From NCBI GenBank assembly GCA_032622095.1, contig CP136066.1, forward strand, positions 62,402,609 to 62,466,608: DNA of 64,000 nt, in the 5' to 3' direction. The translations under genes and the position numbers were made by a program. Positions 11,839-22,030 of the stretch are shown here, piece after piece. The notes beneath the pieces are model-generated. The model worked only from the letters and a program-made list of their open reading frames with translations, had not been told where the DNA came from and made no database searches. The DNA comes from Siphonodentalium dalli. Its lineage: Eukaryota; Mollusca; Scaphopoda; Gadilida; Siphonodentaliidae. The first letter of the stretch is position 1. Each line of letters starts with the position of its first letter.

Positions 11839-12463
11839 AGCTACAGTTCTTTCGGTAACTGCAGGCAAATTAGTTTGAGTATCGGGATTGTTGTTGCTAG
11901 TAGCTGAGTTAACAATGGATACTGGTTGAGAATAAAGTTCATTGCTCTTCTGAGCAGACTCTAGAGATCGTGCTTGATCGAACATTGTTGTCAAGTCTAA
12001 TTGTTTGTTCTCGAGCAGTCTCTGTCGGATCACTTGTGACGAAATCCCGTTTATAAATGCGTCGCGAATGCTCTCCTCCTTGTAGATATCAGCTGTAACA
12101 GCTTTAAAGTTACATGCCTTTGATAACTGTCGCAATTCCTGAAGAAAGTGGACGAGTGTTTCTCCAGTTTGTTGGTGTCGTGTAGCCAACAAATGTCTAG
12201 CGAGAATTTCGTTCTTGGGACGCACATATGTTGCTTCCAGAATTGCCAGGGCAGCATTATAAGTGGTGCAGTCAGCAATGTATTCATACACGGAAGGCGA
12301 TACAAAGTTTATTAGCGTTCTTAGATTGTCTGGTATTATCTCCGCTTCAATCAATGATTCGAGAAAGTTGCTTAATGTTTTTTTTCCAGTGTGTCCATTC
12401 TTTGGCGGCTGTGGGACTGTTCGGATCTGAGTTGAATTTCTCCTGCTTTAGAAAGCGCTCCAT
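11824..12463 (-). pseudogene. gypsy gag, broken
   Basis: The first ATG after the LTR is at 12461-12463 (MERFLKQEKF). The phase changes near an A8 run at about 12378-12385, after which a long frame (12354-11824) reads through a gag-like helical domain containing HLLATRHQQTGETL and FLQELRQL, similar to the retrotransposon gag capsid family, ending in a stop just before the zinc knuckles. The homopolymer makes a replication slip or an assembly error equally plausible at the first break. Confidence 0.85.
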
Positions 12464-12469
12464 GAAGAT

Positions 12470-12484
12470 AGTTTAGTGGTGTAA
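12470..12484 (-). promoter_or_regulatory. Putative primer-binding site, self-complementary to the LTR
   Basis: Two bases inside the 5' LTR boundary, the minus strand reads TTACACCACTAAACT. This is the exact 15-nt reverse complement of AGTTTAGTGGTGTAA inside the LTR (12531-12545). I found no match to a usual tRNA 3' end (TGG...). Complementarity between LTR RNA and an adjacent PBS is the hallmark of self-primed elements of the Tf1/sushi group. Priming by this route is inferred. Confidence 0.65.
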
Positions 12485-12486
12485 AC

Positions 12487-12598
12487 TGTGGTGAAATGAG
12501 TAGAGTCGAAGTTCGAATATTACACTTTTATTACACCACTAAACTAGTTGTGTAGAGATACTGGAAATGTCATGAATTAGATATTTCAGTTCATCACA
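12487..12598 (-). repeat. 5' LTR of the gypsy element
   Basis: 112 bp with TG...CA ends. If the self-priming model is right, transcription would start near 12545 (minus strand) so that R begins AGTTTAGTGG and contains AATAAA. The remaining ~53 bp would be a very small U3. Confidence 0.93.
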
Positions 12599-12603
12599 TA
12601 ATG
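12599..12603. repeat. Target-site duplication TAATG (copy 2)
   Basis: Exact match to 8668-8672. Confidence 0.9.
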
Positions 12604-12699
12604 TATAGCAAATTTTCGGCTCAAATAGAAAACAGGACTTAGTATGTCATGTTTTACCCAGCGTCTGAATAAAAAGTGGTTTGTTCGTTTCTCCAGACA

Positions 12700-13443
12700 T
12701 CTATTATATATTTTGGAAGATCTGTGTGTGTGTGTGTCTGTCTGTCTGTCTGTGATCGATGGACTCGAAAACGGCCGAGCCGATTTCGATGAAACTTGGT
12801 ATGTGGGGGTATGTTCGGCCAGGGAGTAACATAGGCCTATTAATTTGCCCGTGTGACGTGACCTTGACCTTGAAATCGGGTTATTTCAAGGTCAAACGCC
12901 CGAATATCACGGGATTACGATGAAACTTGGTATGTGGGGTTACCTTCGGCGGGGGAGTGGCATAAACCGTTTAATTTGCCCGTGAAGCGTGACCTTGACC
13001 GGGAAATCGGGTCATTTCAAGGTCAAACGCCCGAATATCACGGGATTTCGATGAAACTTGGTATGTGGGGATACTTTCGTATGGGGAGTCTCATAAGCAT
13101 ATTCATTTGCCCGTGCGACGTGACCTTGACCTTGAAATCGGGTCAATTCAAGGTCAAATCGCCAATTTTGATGGGATTTCGACGAAATTTTATACATAGG
13201 GTCACTTTTGTCCACTTGGTGTTTTGGACGGGTCAAATCGTGACCCCGACCTGACCTTGACCTTCAAAATGATCAATTCAAGGTCAAATCTGGTAAAACC
13301 AGATGGATTTCGAAGGGCACGTTTGTCGGGTACTTTTGTCCGGGCAGTGTTTTGGACTGGTCAAATCGTGACCCCACTTGACCTTGACCTTCAAAATGGA
13401 CAATTCAAGGTCAAAGCCCGGACGAAGTCGGGTCACCTTCTAG
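12700..13443 (+). mobile_element. Non-autonomous Helitron-like element with internal minisatellite
   Basis: Starts TCTATTATATATTTTGGAA and ends CACCTTCTAG, matching the Helitron 5'-TC and CTRR-3' ends, and lies between an A and a T with no duplication. About 8 bases before the CTAG is a small hairpin (CCCG...CGGG around gacgaag). A second element (30239-30679) shares both ends and the hairpin core (acgaagtcggg) but a different middle. No Rep/helicase is encoded. An internal tandem array is typical of HINE/DINE-type elements of animals. Confidence 0.75.
12855..13412. repeat. ~131-bp minisatellite rich in TCAAGGTCA/TGACCTTGA
   Basis: Unit anchors TGACCTTGACC fall near 12859, 12990, 13121, 13252 and 13378, giving a period of about 126-131. 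Each unit pairs TGACCTTGA with an inverted TCAAGGTCA some 25 bases on, plus the phrase 'gatttcgatgaaacttggtatg' in the first three. Divergence increases towards the 3' end. Confidence 0.9.
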
Positions 13444-13599
13444 TAGTATAATATTTACATAATCTATCTGTATTACACTAAATCGTGGTCGGTGATTGGT
13501 CAACTGCCAATTACATTGGCCAATTAGGCCAGCCGTTTCATACCACAATAACACACAGGACGTCACAAATTGTTGACCTTATTACTATAAACTACTAAC

Positions 13600-14352
13600 G
13601 GTCAATCCACACCTGGCGCGTGCGCGCGATTTTACGGCCGTTTTCGGTCGTCCGTAGCGGTTCAAAGCGCGCGATTTTTATATTTTACACCGAAAGCGAA
13701 TGGATCGCTTCGTCGCGCGCGATGGTTTGGGTAGATAATCGTTTGAGTGCATCAATTACAGGCAGTTCACAAATACTGTGTACATGTATATGGACATTTT
13801 AGTCAGAATTTGCGAAACATATGTCAAGTGGAATGGTGCACGGGCTTCCTAAGTTCTCATAGCAATTGCGTTTAATTGAATTTAATTCTATAACTCCGGT
13901 TTGTGAGTTTTTTTATTGGGAGGTGGGGGGGGGGGCAAATTTTGCGCGAAGTGACTTCACAAGCTTGGAATAGATTGGGACCAAAAATTAACCAGACGAT
14001 CCTGTTATTACGTCGACCTCTTGGCAGGCATTTTCTCTTCTCGTTTATCCTTGCACTTCAGTTATCAGCATGTCGCTAAAGTCCCCCACCACCTGTGTTA
14101 TCGCGACGACGAATGCATGTGTCGCCTTCAAATAGAAGGATTTTCGCACGTAAAATATCCTATTTGACAGCGACCCAATTTGCCACAAAGCGAGAAATCG
14201 ACGAAGCATGAAATTACTGCTGTGATCGCGTTGTGGTCAGCAATTCTGTCTCTTGAAGTGTGAATATAAAAATCGCGCGCTTTTAACTGCTATACGGACG
14301 ACAGAAAACGGCCGTTATATAATCACGCGCTCGCGTCCGGTGTGGATTGACC
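13600..14352. mobile_element. MITE with ~90-bp GC-rich terminal inverted repeats
   Basis: Left end GGTCAATCCACACC and right end GGTGTGGATTGACC are perfect inverted copies. The imperfect inversion continues through cgcgcgattttt and acggccgttttc on both sides for about 90 bp. The 570-bp middle has no coding signal. I could not fix a target duplication, so the superfamily is unassigned. Confidence 0.85.
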
Positions 14353-16061
14353 TTAAAAGCGGTCAGCAGAATAATTGGAGCCAGTTATTACGTCGATCAC
14401 GTGATCGTTACTAAGCGCTTGGAAATCTTGGGCAAATGTTATCGAAATCATCGTTCTCTTTCCACCCAACAAACTGTCGGCTATCGATAGTGCATGGAGC
14501 AAAGAATAAATATGAGATATTAAAACATTGTTGTATTCCGGTGAACTTCTCATATCACATAATGCGTTGCGATTTGTCTTTTATATTACGCATTATCGAA
14601 AAACAAAATCGCCAATGTCATGCCCCCCTTCAATTCAAATGCACCGCCCCTGGTATCGCGTGACCAGAACCCGGAATAACTAATACTATTGGGCTTACAG
14701 TTCTGTGTGGGCTGGTGTCTGTATATTTAAAAAAATAAATAAATAAGATTACACTAAATGTGCTAACGACAATAACACACGCGCACAAAACTACATTAAT
14801 TTCTTAAATAAAGAATGTGTTCGTGTATTTAGAACTCGTTGCAATAGCTGTATTGAGGTCTGTCATCGTATTTACTGCAATTATCCCATCTTATGTATAT
14901 TGCTCACTCCGTTTGGTCACATTGGTCCCGAGTCACACAGGATATGTCCATCTGTCACGGTAGTTAATCCATGGGGAGGGAATCGGACAAAAATCCAGAC
15001 ACGTATGCGTGGTGAGTGGGTGTCCGAAAAGCCGAAATCAATTTTTTTCCCACAAAACGAAAACGTTTTCTCCTCCATGATGTTTTAAGTAATTTGGAGT
15101 CCTAAAAGCTCGACAAATAGAATTTAAACCCGTTAAACTACATTTAGACATTCCCTGGCAGTATATGTGACACTTGTTGGGGCATCTGCCCTCTGGGCTA
15201 ATCTGTTCACATTTTGTTCACATTTGACTACATCACAAGTTATCGCAACCGTCTCGTGTATAACATGGCACATCCCTAGTTACCTATAGTATAAATAAGA
15301 TAAAATAACTTTCCAAATAAACATTTATTATCAATAAAGTAATCAGATATGCTGGCAAAAAAAAAATCAGAACAGAAATAAGGGGGATAAATTTTCTCAA
15401 GTGACGCTGTTGGTGTCAGGGCCAGGAAATGGGGAGTGGCAGCAAAAATGATAAAATATAATGTTGATCTCAAGCCACTCACTGACTATGCAATGAAAAG
15501 AATGAGTATCTGGGACTAGTATGCATACAATATAACATTTATTTTATACATAATGCTTGAAAACTGCACACAAATATCTCGATATCGAGCGTTCTATTAT
15601 TTCATTCCGGCTTATCTGCCATCTGTAACATTACTTCGTACTCTGCAGTCAGTCAATTAATGGAAATAATCTGGTTACCTTGTTCTACGAAGCAGAGAAT
15701 ATATAAACCATCAATAGTATAAGTACAGTACCCCATTGATATGGCATCGAACAATAACCACACATCTCGGGGGCAATAACCCTGAGATGGGTTTTTTTTC
15801 TGTCGGTATTTTTCACCAGTTCTCAAGTCTTTCCAGGGTGTAATAAAATCAACACGCATTTAGATTACTGAAACAGCTGTTAGGTCTGTTTGAAAGAGAC
15901 ACATCTATATATATATATACACATGTAGGTTACATCCTCGTGTGTGGATCTATATCTATATAGGTTACTCCTAATCTTCAGTAAGCTGAAGTACTAAAGG
16001 AGGCGCATGGAGCTATGTAATTTTGATTAACACATTATAATTTTGTAAATTTGTGTGATTA
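14353..16061. other. No gene or bounded repeat recognised
   Basis: Contains simple AT microsatellite (about 15906-15922) and short open frames without recognisable features. A phrase near 14381-14392 (ttattacgtcga) repeats one inside the preceding MITE (14005-14016). Confidence 0.4.
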
Positions 16062-16065
16062 TTAA

Positions 16066-16530
16066 CCCTTTGAGTGCCACGGGCCGATCTCATCGGCCCT
16101 AATTTACGGTGTGTAAAATCGGCCCTAAAAAAATAAAATTTTAGAATTTTTTTTTTCTTTTTTGGGTTGAATTGTTTTCGGGTATGCTTAAGCATGCTAT
16201 AGCGAATTTAAAAACAAACTGGATAACACCTTCGAGGCATGTTATAACTCAAAACTATCACCAAGTATTCATAGTAATAATTTTGATGCCCATAAAAAAC
16301 ATAAGATTCCCTGGCACTAAACCTACTAAATATACCTGTTAAAGAATATAAGAAAAAATTATTAAAATTGTAAAAAATTGTAAAAAATAATAATAAAAGA
16401 TAAAAAATTGTTAGGCCAATGCATTCTCCTATATATGCGAGGCGACCTATGGTCGACTCGCATATATAAGAGAATGCATTGGCACAGGGTATATGGGTTG
16501 ATACAAAAATCGGACCTGGCACTCAAAGGG
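16066..16530. mobile_element. TTAA-flanked MITE, GAGTGCCA-end family
   Basis: TTAA occurs at 16062-16065 and 16531-16534. Termini CCCTTTGAGTGCCA and TGGCACTCAAAGGG are inverted copies. TTAA duplication with a CCC-starting terminus is characteristic of piggyBac-type elements, so a non-autonomous piggyBac-like element is likely. The interior has a cggccctaa/gatctcatcggcc segment, a nested pair of 'ccctggcacta' phrases, and one 69-bp hairpin cassette at 16415-16483. Two relatives are at 44.95 and 60.94 kb. Confidence 0.85.
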
Positions 16531-16728
16531 TTAAAGACAATATAAAAACTCGGATTAGGTACGGGTTGATAATAAAAGTTTGAAGCAGTCATTGTATATG
16601 TCAGATTTGAATTGGAACAAATCTGTGAGTGCAGCAATATCAGGACCAAGAGTGTTCCATGCAAGTATATGGTACGTGGGTAAAGTGAGGTGCAAATGTA
16701 TTTTGGTCCAGTGTAATCACTAACTTAA

Positions 16729-16950
16729 CCCTTCCACGACTGGAGCTTCCTGAAATTTTGCGAAAACCATGTACCAATGCATTCTCTTATATATGCGAGT
16801 CTCCCATATAGGGAGACTCGTATATATTAGAGAATTCATTGGCCTAACAATATTCACCTTGACCTTGTAAGCCAGTGGATTCTCTTATATATGCGTGGCT
16901 CCCTATGTAATGCTCTTATATACAGTAGACTGTACTGGCACATGGTCTTT
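16729..16950. mobile_element. TTAA-associated MITE, CCACGACTGGAGC-end family (3' end lost)
   Basis: TTAA at 16725-16728 is followed by CCCTTCCACGACTGGAGCTT. It contains a variant of the hairpin cassette (16772-16842, tip cccatatagggagac) and the linker 'caccttgaccttgtaag' that is seen in relatives at 17.74, 24.04, 41.68 and 52.75 kb. The far terminus is not recognisable. Confidence 0.65.
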
Positions 16951-17136
16951 AATGAAATGGTTTTAAGAAATAACCGATTTCGATTAATTATTATTACCTT
17001 GCCTGCGCAAAATTTAGACGAAGGGGGGGGGGGGGTGGTAAGTTACAAAAAAATCCATGTATTGTGCCAACTTCCGGTTGAAATGATGCCCCCTACAGAT
17101 AGTGGAATGTATTAACAACGATCCTGTTCAGGCCTG

Positions 17137-17552
17137 ATGAAATGGAAATTTGCAGAATTAGGTCCCCATGCAGAGGGTGAATTTAGTGACGCCACCCTGC
17201 ACAGCGGGTTAGCATAACTATATTCACCCTCTGGGGACCTCATTTTGATTATATAGGCCTCATTTGCTCCAGAAAGTATTTTTATTATCAAATTAACAAG
17301 TTTTTAAAATTTATTTAGAAACTTCTTAGCAAAGATTCTTTTTTCTTTTTTAGTTTCTCTTTATCTCCAAATTGGCAGACGACACATTGTGTAATCGAGG
17401 TGTGTGCACATCACAATATTCATCAGGTCTCCAATAGCAGATGAGGCCATGCATTATGTTACCAGACGATGAACTTGGTGACGCTATCCCGCTGTGGGGA
17501 CCTCATTGTGCAAACGTCAGGCAGCATACTATATGGCCTGATTCTGTTATAA
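17137..17552. repeat. Possible diverged foldback element
   Basis: Segments such as caggcctgatg/ggcctgatt and aggtccccatgcag/gtggggacct appear in opposite orientation at the two ends. A short inner inversion (agagggtgaat...attcaccctct) is clear at 17176-17232. Boundaries are uncertain. Confidence 0.45.
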
Positions 17553-17559
17553 GTTGCCA

Positions 17560-17640
17560 GTTTCAAATGTTGTGTTACCGCGATTCAAATGTTGTGTTAC
17601 CGCGATTCAAATGTTGTGTTACCGCGATTCAAATGTTGTT
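17560..17640. repeat. 22-bp tandem repeat, ~3.6 copies
   Basis: Unit ttcaaatgttgtgttaccgc plus ga, head to tail with perfect copies. Confidence 0.9.
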
Positions 17641-17739
17641 CATACATGAATGAATCCACAAAACAAGCGCGCTCCAATGACAACGATTGGTGAGTGAGGA
17701 TGAGTGACGTTGTGTTATTTATACTACATATTAATTTAA

Positions 17740-18000
17740 CCCTTTCTCGACGGGGGCATCGCTGGTGCGGCATTAAAGATCATGTGTCATTACATTATCT
17801 TTTATATGCGAGGCTCCCATAGGGAGGATAATGTATATACGATAATCCACTGGCTTACAAGTTCAAGGTATATATTGTTAGGCCTATGCATTATCTTATA
17901 TATGCGAGGCTCCCTGTGTATGGGAGACTCGCATATATAAGGGATTGCAATTGCACAGGGTTTCTCGCAGAATTTCAGGAAGCTTCAGGCATGGAAAGAG
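17740..18000. mobile_element. TTAA-flanked MITE, CTCGACGGGGGC variant
   Basis: TTAA at 17736-17739 and 18001-18004. The left end CCCTTTCTCGACG and right end CATGGAAAGAG are decayed inverted copies. Two degenerate cassette hairpins flank 'ggcttacaagttcaaggtatatattgttaggcc'. Confidence 0.75.
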
Positions 18001-18012
18001 TTAAGAAATGGA

Positions 18013-18119
18013 TGTTGATTTTTTTTGTGTTTCATGGAGTACGTTGATGCAAGCCGGTCTGACATTTTGTGTGGTATCAACTTGCATCCATACTCCATGG
18101 AACACAACAAAAATCAACA
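18013..18119. repeat. Foldback with ~42-bp arms
   Basis: tgttgattttttttgtg...catggagtacgttgatgcaag on the left mirrors cttgcatccatactccatg...aaaaatcaaca on the right, with a ~25-base loop. It starts 9 bases after the TTAA of the preceding MITE. Confidence 0.85.
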
Positions 18120-19682
18120 CCCATTCCTTATGTTTAAGGGTCAGACGCACGTTTTGCCAAAATTTCCTGGTATTTCAAAATGTATTGTCTCTAAATATAT
18201 CAGGAATATCTTTGTGAAATTTTGTACAAGAGATTATTGTGGTATCATACATAAGAACCATTGGACATTTGGTTATTATAATCTCATTTACTTTACTTTT
18301 ATGGCATGAAAAATCTTTAAAATTTCACTGTGTTCAGGTACCGAGAACTACTGTAAAACACATTTTTTTCGAAAGTGCATTTCATATATACATGATATCA
18401 TATCTGAAGATCATGAGAGGAGACTTAATTTTTCTTGATTCATGAAATTAAATGATTATTTTCATTCAGAAAGACAACTACCATAAATCATTTTTTATTA
18501 TTGAGAATTTTCATGCCATGCTTGTTGGTCATTGAAAAATTGGGCTCAGTTGAGTTCTGGGTCATGGGTTCATAACCAAGTTAAATCTGACCACCATATC
18601 TCTTAACACTGTGGCCTAATTTCTGTTGATTGCTCCCTGCTTGAGTGGACAGCACCACATTTGAACATTTGTTTTCATTGGGCTGGCATATTTGTGACTG
18701 CATTATTCTTCATTATAATACATGGGGTATGATGCTATAATATGCAATTAAAAAGCTAACTCAACATTATGATACAAATGAAGCCTCCTCTCATGGAGTC
18801 AAGACAATAAGCTATTTGATGGTTGACATGTTGTTTGAAATTATAAATTTTTCTGGCAGGTCTCGGTACCTAAATGGACAGAAACGAAACAAATATTTTC
18901 AACCTCTCAAATGTGTTAAAATCCATTATTGTTATTGTCTCTGTATAATTGCTCTGATTATATATATAATGAAAATTATCATATGTAAAATTCAAGATTT
19001 TTCACCAGATAGATCCAGAGAAATTCTTTGTTGAAAATCACTTGCCATTTCTGGCTGGATTTACTGTGATTTATGCAAAACGTGCGATTCCCCATTAAAC
19101 TCAAAAGAGCATTTAGCGCCGTTTGAACGATATTCTTGTATCGCGCTGCAAGTCACGTCTATATAATCAAACTCCAGGCAGAGTTATCTCCCATCGCACC
19201 GCTGAGATATCACTGCCATAAGGACATTTGGTAAGGATTTCTTACGTGTTCTTAGTTCTTATGTCTTAGGATTAAATTTTCTATGTCTGGCTCAGTCTAT
19301 ATTGTTCTGATCAATACCGAAGTAATTACCATTATTGCAAACGTTTGGTGGTCAAAATAAGATAATAGGTGACTAAATATAGTTCCGACGATATGTAAAA
19401 AGAGATGTATATGTCCGCAAAGTACCACCCTGAAGGCGCTGCATGGAGCTTGCTATAGAATATGAAAACAATATGACATATGCGCGCGAGGTCACGTGAC
19501 GAGATTTCAACCAACCAACGTCGTCCATTCAAGTTTCACTGCGCGAATGGGCGTAGGGATGTAAATATAAACTGATGCAACGTTAACGAATAGAACTTTG
19601 TTTGGTATCTGAAATCTCTTTCGTGACGCTCTTTGCTGCAAATTATGTATCGGCGCATATATGGAGGTGGTTGGTAATGCTG
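18120..19682. other. No supported gene; possible SINE relic
   Basis: Around 18541-18760 the plus strand reads gggctcagttgag then, about 30 bases on, gtcatgggttcataacc. These resemble decayed A and B boxes of a tRNA-derived SINE, but both have mismatches and no duplication is visible. The remainder is AT-rich without boundaries. Confidence 0.3.
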
Positions 19683-19966
19683 AAGGGGTCATTCTCACCA
19701 AAAAAAGTGCGAAGGGTACACAGGGTTTGTGATCGGCACTAATGCAGTTACTTTAACTGTATTCCTGAAAGTCTGGCGCCCATCAGGAGTTAGTTTTCAG
19801 TTCATTTTAATTTCCTTGGAACATATAAAATTATTCTCTAACAGAAATCATGGCCGATCTGAAAACTAAAAGTAATTTAGAACGAGATTTCAAACCCTGT
19901 GCACCCTTAAGCACATTTTAAAAACCTGTGTACCCGTAAGCACTTTTTTTTTTAGAGTGACCCCTT
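19683..19966. mobile_element. MITE with AAGGGGTCA termini
   Basis: Left end aaggggtcattctcacc and right end agagtgacccctt are inverted copies. Subterminal gtgc..agggtacacaggg is mirrored and duplicated on the right side (gtgcacccttaagcaca and gtacccgtaagcac). A diverged relative of the right end lies near 34226-34275. Confidence 0.7.
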
Positions 19967-20087
19967 AAGCCTCAGTAATCACCTGTCGTACGGTGAAAAA
20001 CAGTATCTCACTTTTACGGGACATAGTTCTTGGAAAAATATCAGCCTTGATCTGTTTTATCGACAATGAATGGATTAACAGATATAT

Positions 20088-20535
20088 GACCCGCCATATC
20101 AAATCCAGTCGTAAGTCGGGATTTTTTTACCCTGTGCCAATGCATTCTCTTATATATGCGAGTCAACCATAGGTCGCCTCGCATATATAAGAGAATGCAT
20201 TGGCCTAACAATTTTTTACAATTTTAATAATTTGTTCTTGTGTTTTTTAACAATTTTATAATTTCACCCATACAGAGCCCGAGACAAACATGAGCAGACG
20301 ACACTCTTCTATATGCTTCTATATATGTGTGGGGCTCCCTGCAGGGTAATTTATTTTATGTCCTAAAAATTGTAAGAAACATTTATTTAAAAAACATGAT
20401 AAAAAAATTGTTAAGCCAATGCATTCTCTTATATATGCGAGGCGACTTATGGTCGACTCGGATATATAAGAGAATGCATTGGCACAGGGTAAAAAAAATC
20501 CCGACTCACGACTGTATTTGATATGGCGGGTCACA
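20088..20535. mobile_element. TA-flanked hairpin MITE, TGTGACCCGCC family (copy 1)
   Basis: Left GACCCGCCATATCAAATCC is mirrored by right GGATTTGATATGGC-GGGTCACA with an intervening 'gtatt' change. The long terminal inverted repeats each carry one hairpin cassette (20135-20203 and 20415-20483). Between them lies 'gagcccgagacaaacatgag' and 'gtgtggggctccctgcag'. The first three bases of the left end are mutated. Confidence 0.85.
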
Positions 20536-20734
20536 TATATGTATCACCCGTTCCTATCGAATATGGTAGTTGCGAATTGTCATTACACGATCCCAGATTG
20601 AGAAAATGGCGAGGTTATCTTATAGTATCATGGAATTCAGATCAGATGAAATGATCGAAGATTGATACTTGTAAATGCGACTGAAATGCGTCAGCTATGC
20701 TCCATATAGTATAATGTTCGTTGTTTATTCTGGA

Positions 20735-21139
20735 CTACAGAATCACACAAAATGTGTGAAAACTGGCGTTTTCAGTGTTACACAATACTTTTATTTGAAT
20801 ATGATTGGTATACAGCTGGTCAGCTGAAAATGCCATAATGGACGATTCGTGTACCGAGGGAAACACATTGTGGATGTTAGAGCTATTTCTTTCTCCTCTA
20901 TATTTGTCGTTTACCAAGAGGGGTGTGGAAATACGCATATTTTGTCTCCTCTGCTATTACCCGTCCTCCGCTATCGTCATATCCGGTACAGGGAAGTGTT
21001 TCTCTGACGTCACGCTGTATGCGGCCAATTTGGATAACAATTGTATGAAAATAACCACTGCGAGAAAGATGATTCTATATTCCCATTCAATCACTCCTGT
21101 GGTGTATGTCTCTTTTATTTCCTGATTGGATACCGTCAT
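20735..21139 (-). CDS. Possible exon(s) with a membrane segment, downstream of the zinc-finger-like gene
   Basis: A 60-codon frame opens with a real ATG at 21137-21139 (MTVSNQEIKETYTTG) and contains a hydrophobic run IIFLAVVIFIQLLSKLAAY about residues 28-46, then ends TIAEDG and TAA at 20957. A second protein-like frame (20735-20938, another phase) follows, with AATAAA near 20790. The same strand carries the spliced gene model at 22.03-23.48 kb, and the codon after a TAG or acceptor-like tttag at 21158 is phase-compatible with a hypothetical donor at the end of that gene. That link is speculative. I do not recognise either peptide. Confidence 0.25.
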
Positions 21140-22030
21140 CGTGTGTATAGTATTCTAAACTAGACATACTGTGGAGTGGTGCATGTCGCACTAAATTCCT
21201 GATCGGAAACAGACATTGTCACTGGGGCTCAACGATTCCTCGAGGATCGGATCTAACATATTTTTACTCCGGCCCCAATTTGATCGGCTCCGACCCCATT
21301 CCGACTTTTTAAATTTTCCAGAAGTTTTTAACCCGTAAAAGAAGAAGAAAACTGACAGAAAGGTGAGTTATAACGTGTATACTTCAATGTTCAGGATATG
21401 ACACACCGACACAATCAATGACAATGACCAGAAACAAAGGTGTAAATGGTTGTTTGACTTAAAACTCGAGCACGCGCTTTTTTTGTATGCATTTCCCATT
21501 GATAATTTAACGTACATCTTCCGACTTGTTATTAACCTTTGTATATGTCAAATCGCACAAAATGGGTTCTGAATGAATTTAGTGTTTATCACATATCAAA
21601 ATAAGCCCATAATTTTAGTTATTGACCCAGTAATTACGATGTATAAGAAATATGACGAAAAATACTCCGACTCATCGGTGATTTGGTGGTTCGGATCAGG
21701 ATCTAACAAGTTTCAAATACTCCGACCCTTACATGATCACCAGATACGTTCGCACTATGTTTACGACCCCAATGCCACAGTGCAGTATAATTATGACTAT
21801 ACGCAATAGCATACGTGATCTTATACATGTATAACCTGTTGTCAAAATTATCGGGAAAATGTGTGCATATATAGGCCTACATACCAATTGATATGTCATG
21901 AACATAAATATAGAAGTCAATTTGGGGGGTCCAACAAAAGCAATGACCAATTTTAATCAAAATTCTGCACAACACGCATATGCCTGTATTCACTATAAAT
22001 TGTTACATGTAAACTGAATTATTTATACAT

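Larger units (their letters stand above)
8673..12598 (-). mobile_element. Ty3/gypsy-type LTR retrotransposon, full-length, coding-defective
   Basis: A 3.9-kb element on the minus strand. It is bounded by 120- and 112-bp direct repeats starting TGTG and ending CACA and flanked by TAATG duplications. In minus-strand order it carries gag with two CCHC knuckles, protease (DTGSS), reverse transcriptase (YVDD), RNase H and integrase (HHCC, then the DDE region). Protease-RT-RNaseH-integrase order defines Ty3/gypsy. The LTRs are very short for the group. The two LTRs show no substitutions, only one short internal difference, yet the coding region has at least three frame changes and two or more in-frame stops. 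No envelope-like ORF is present. It replicated through an RNA intermediate when active. Confidence 0.95.

Noticed and set aside
16415-16483. Cassette hairpins as microRNA precursors
   Set aside because: Near-perfect, multicopy and inside mobile elements; canonical miRNA genes are not expected to look like this, although small RNAs could still arise.
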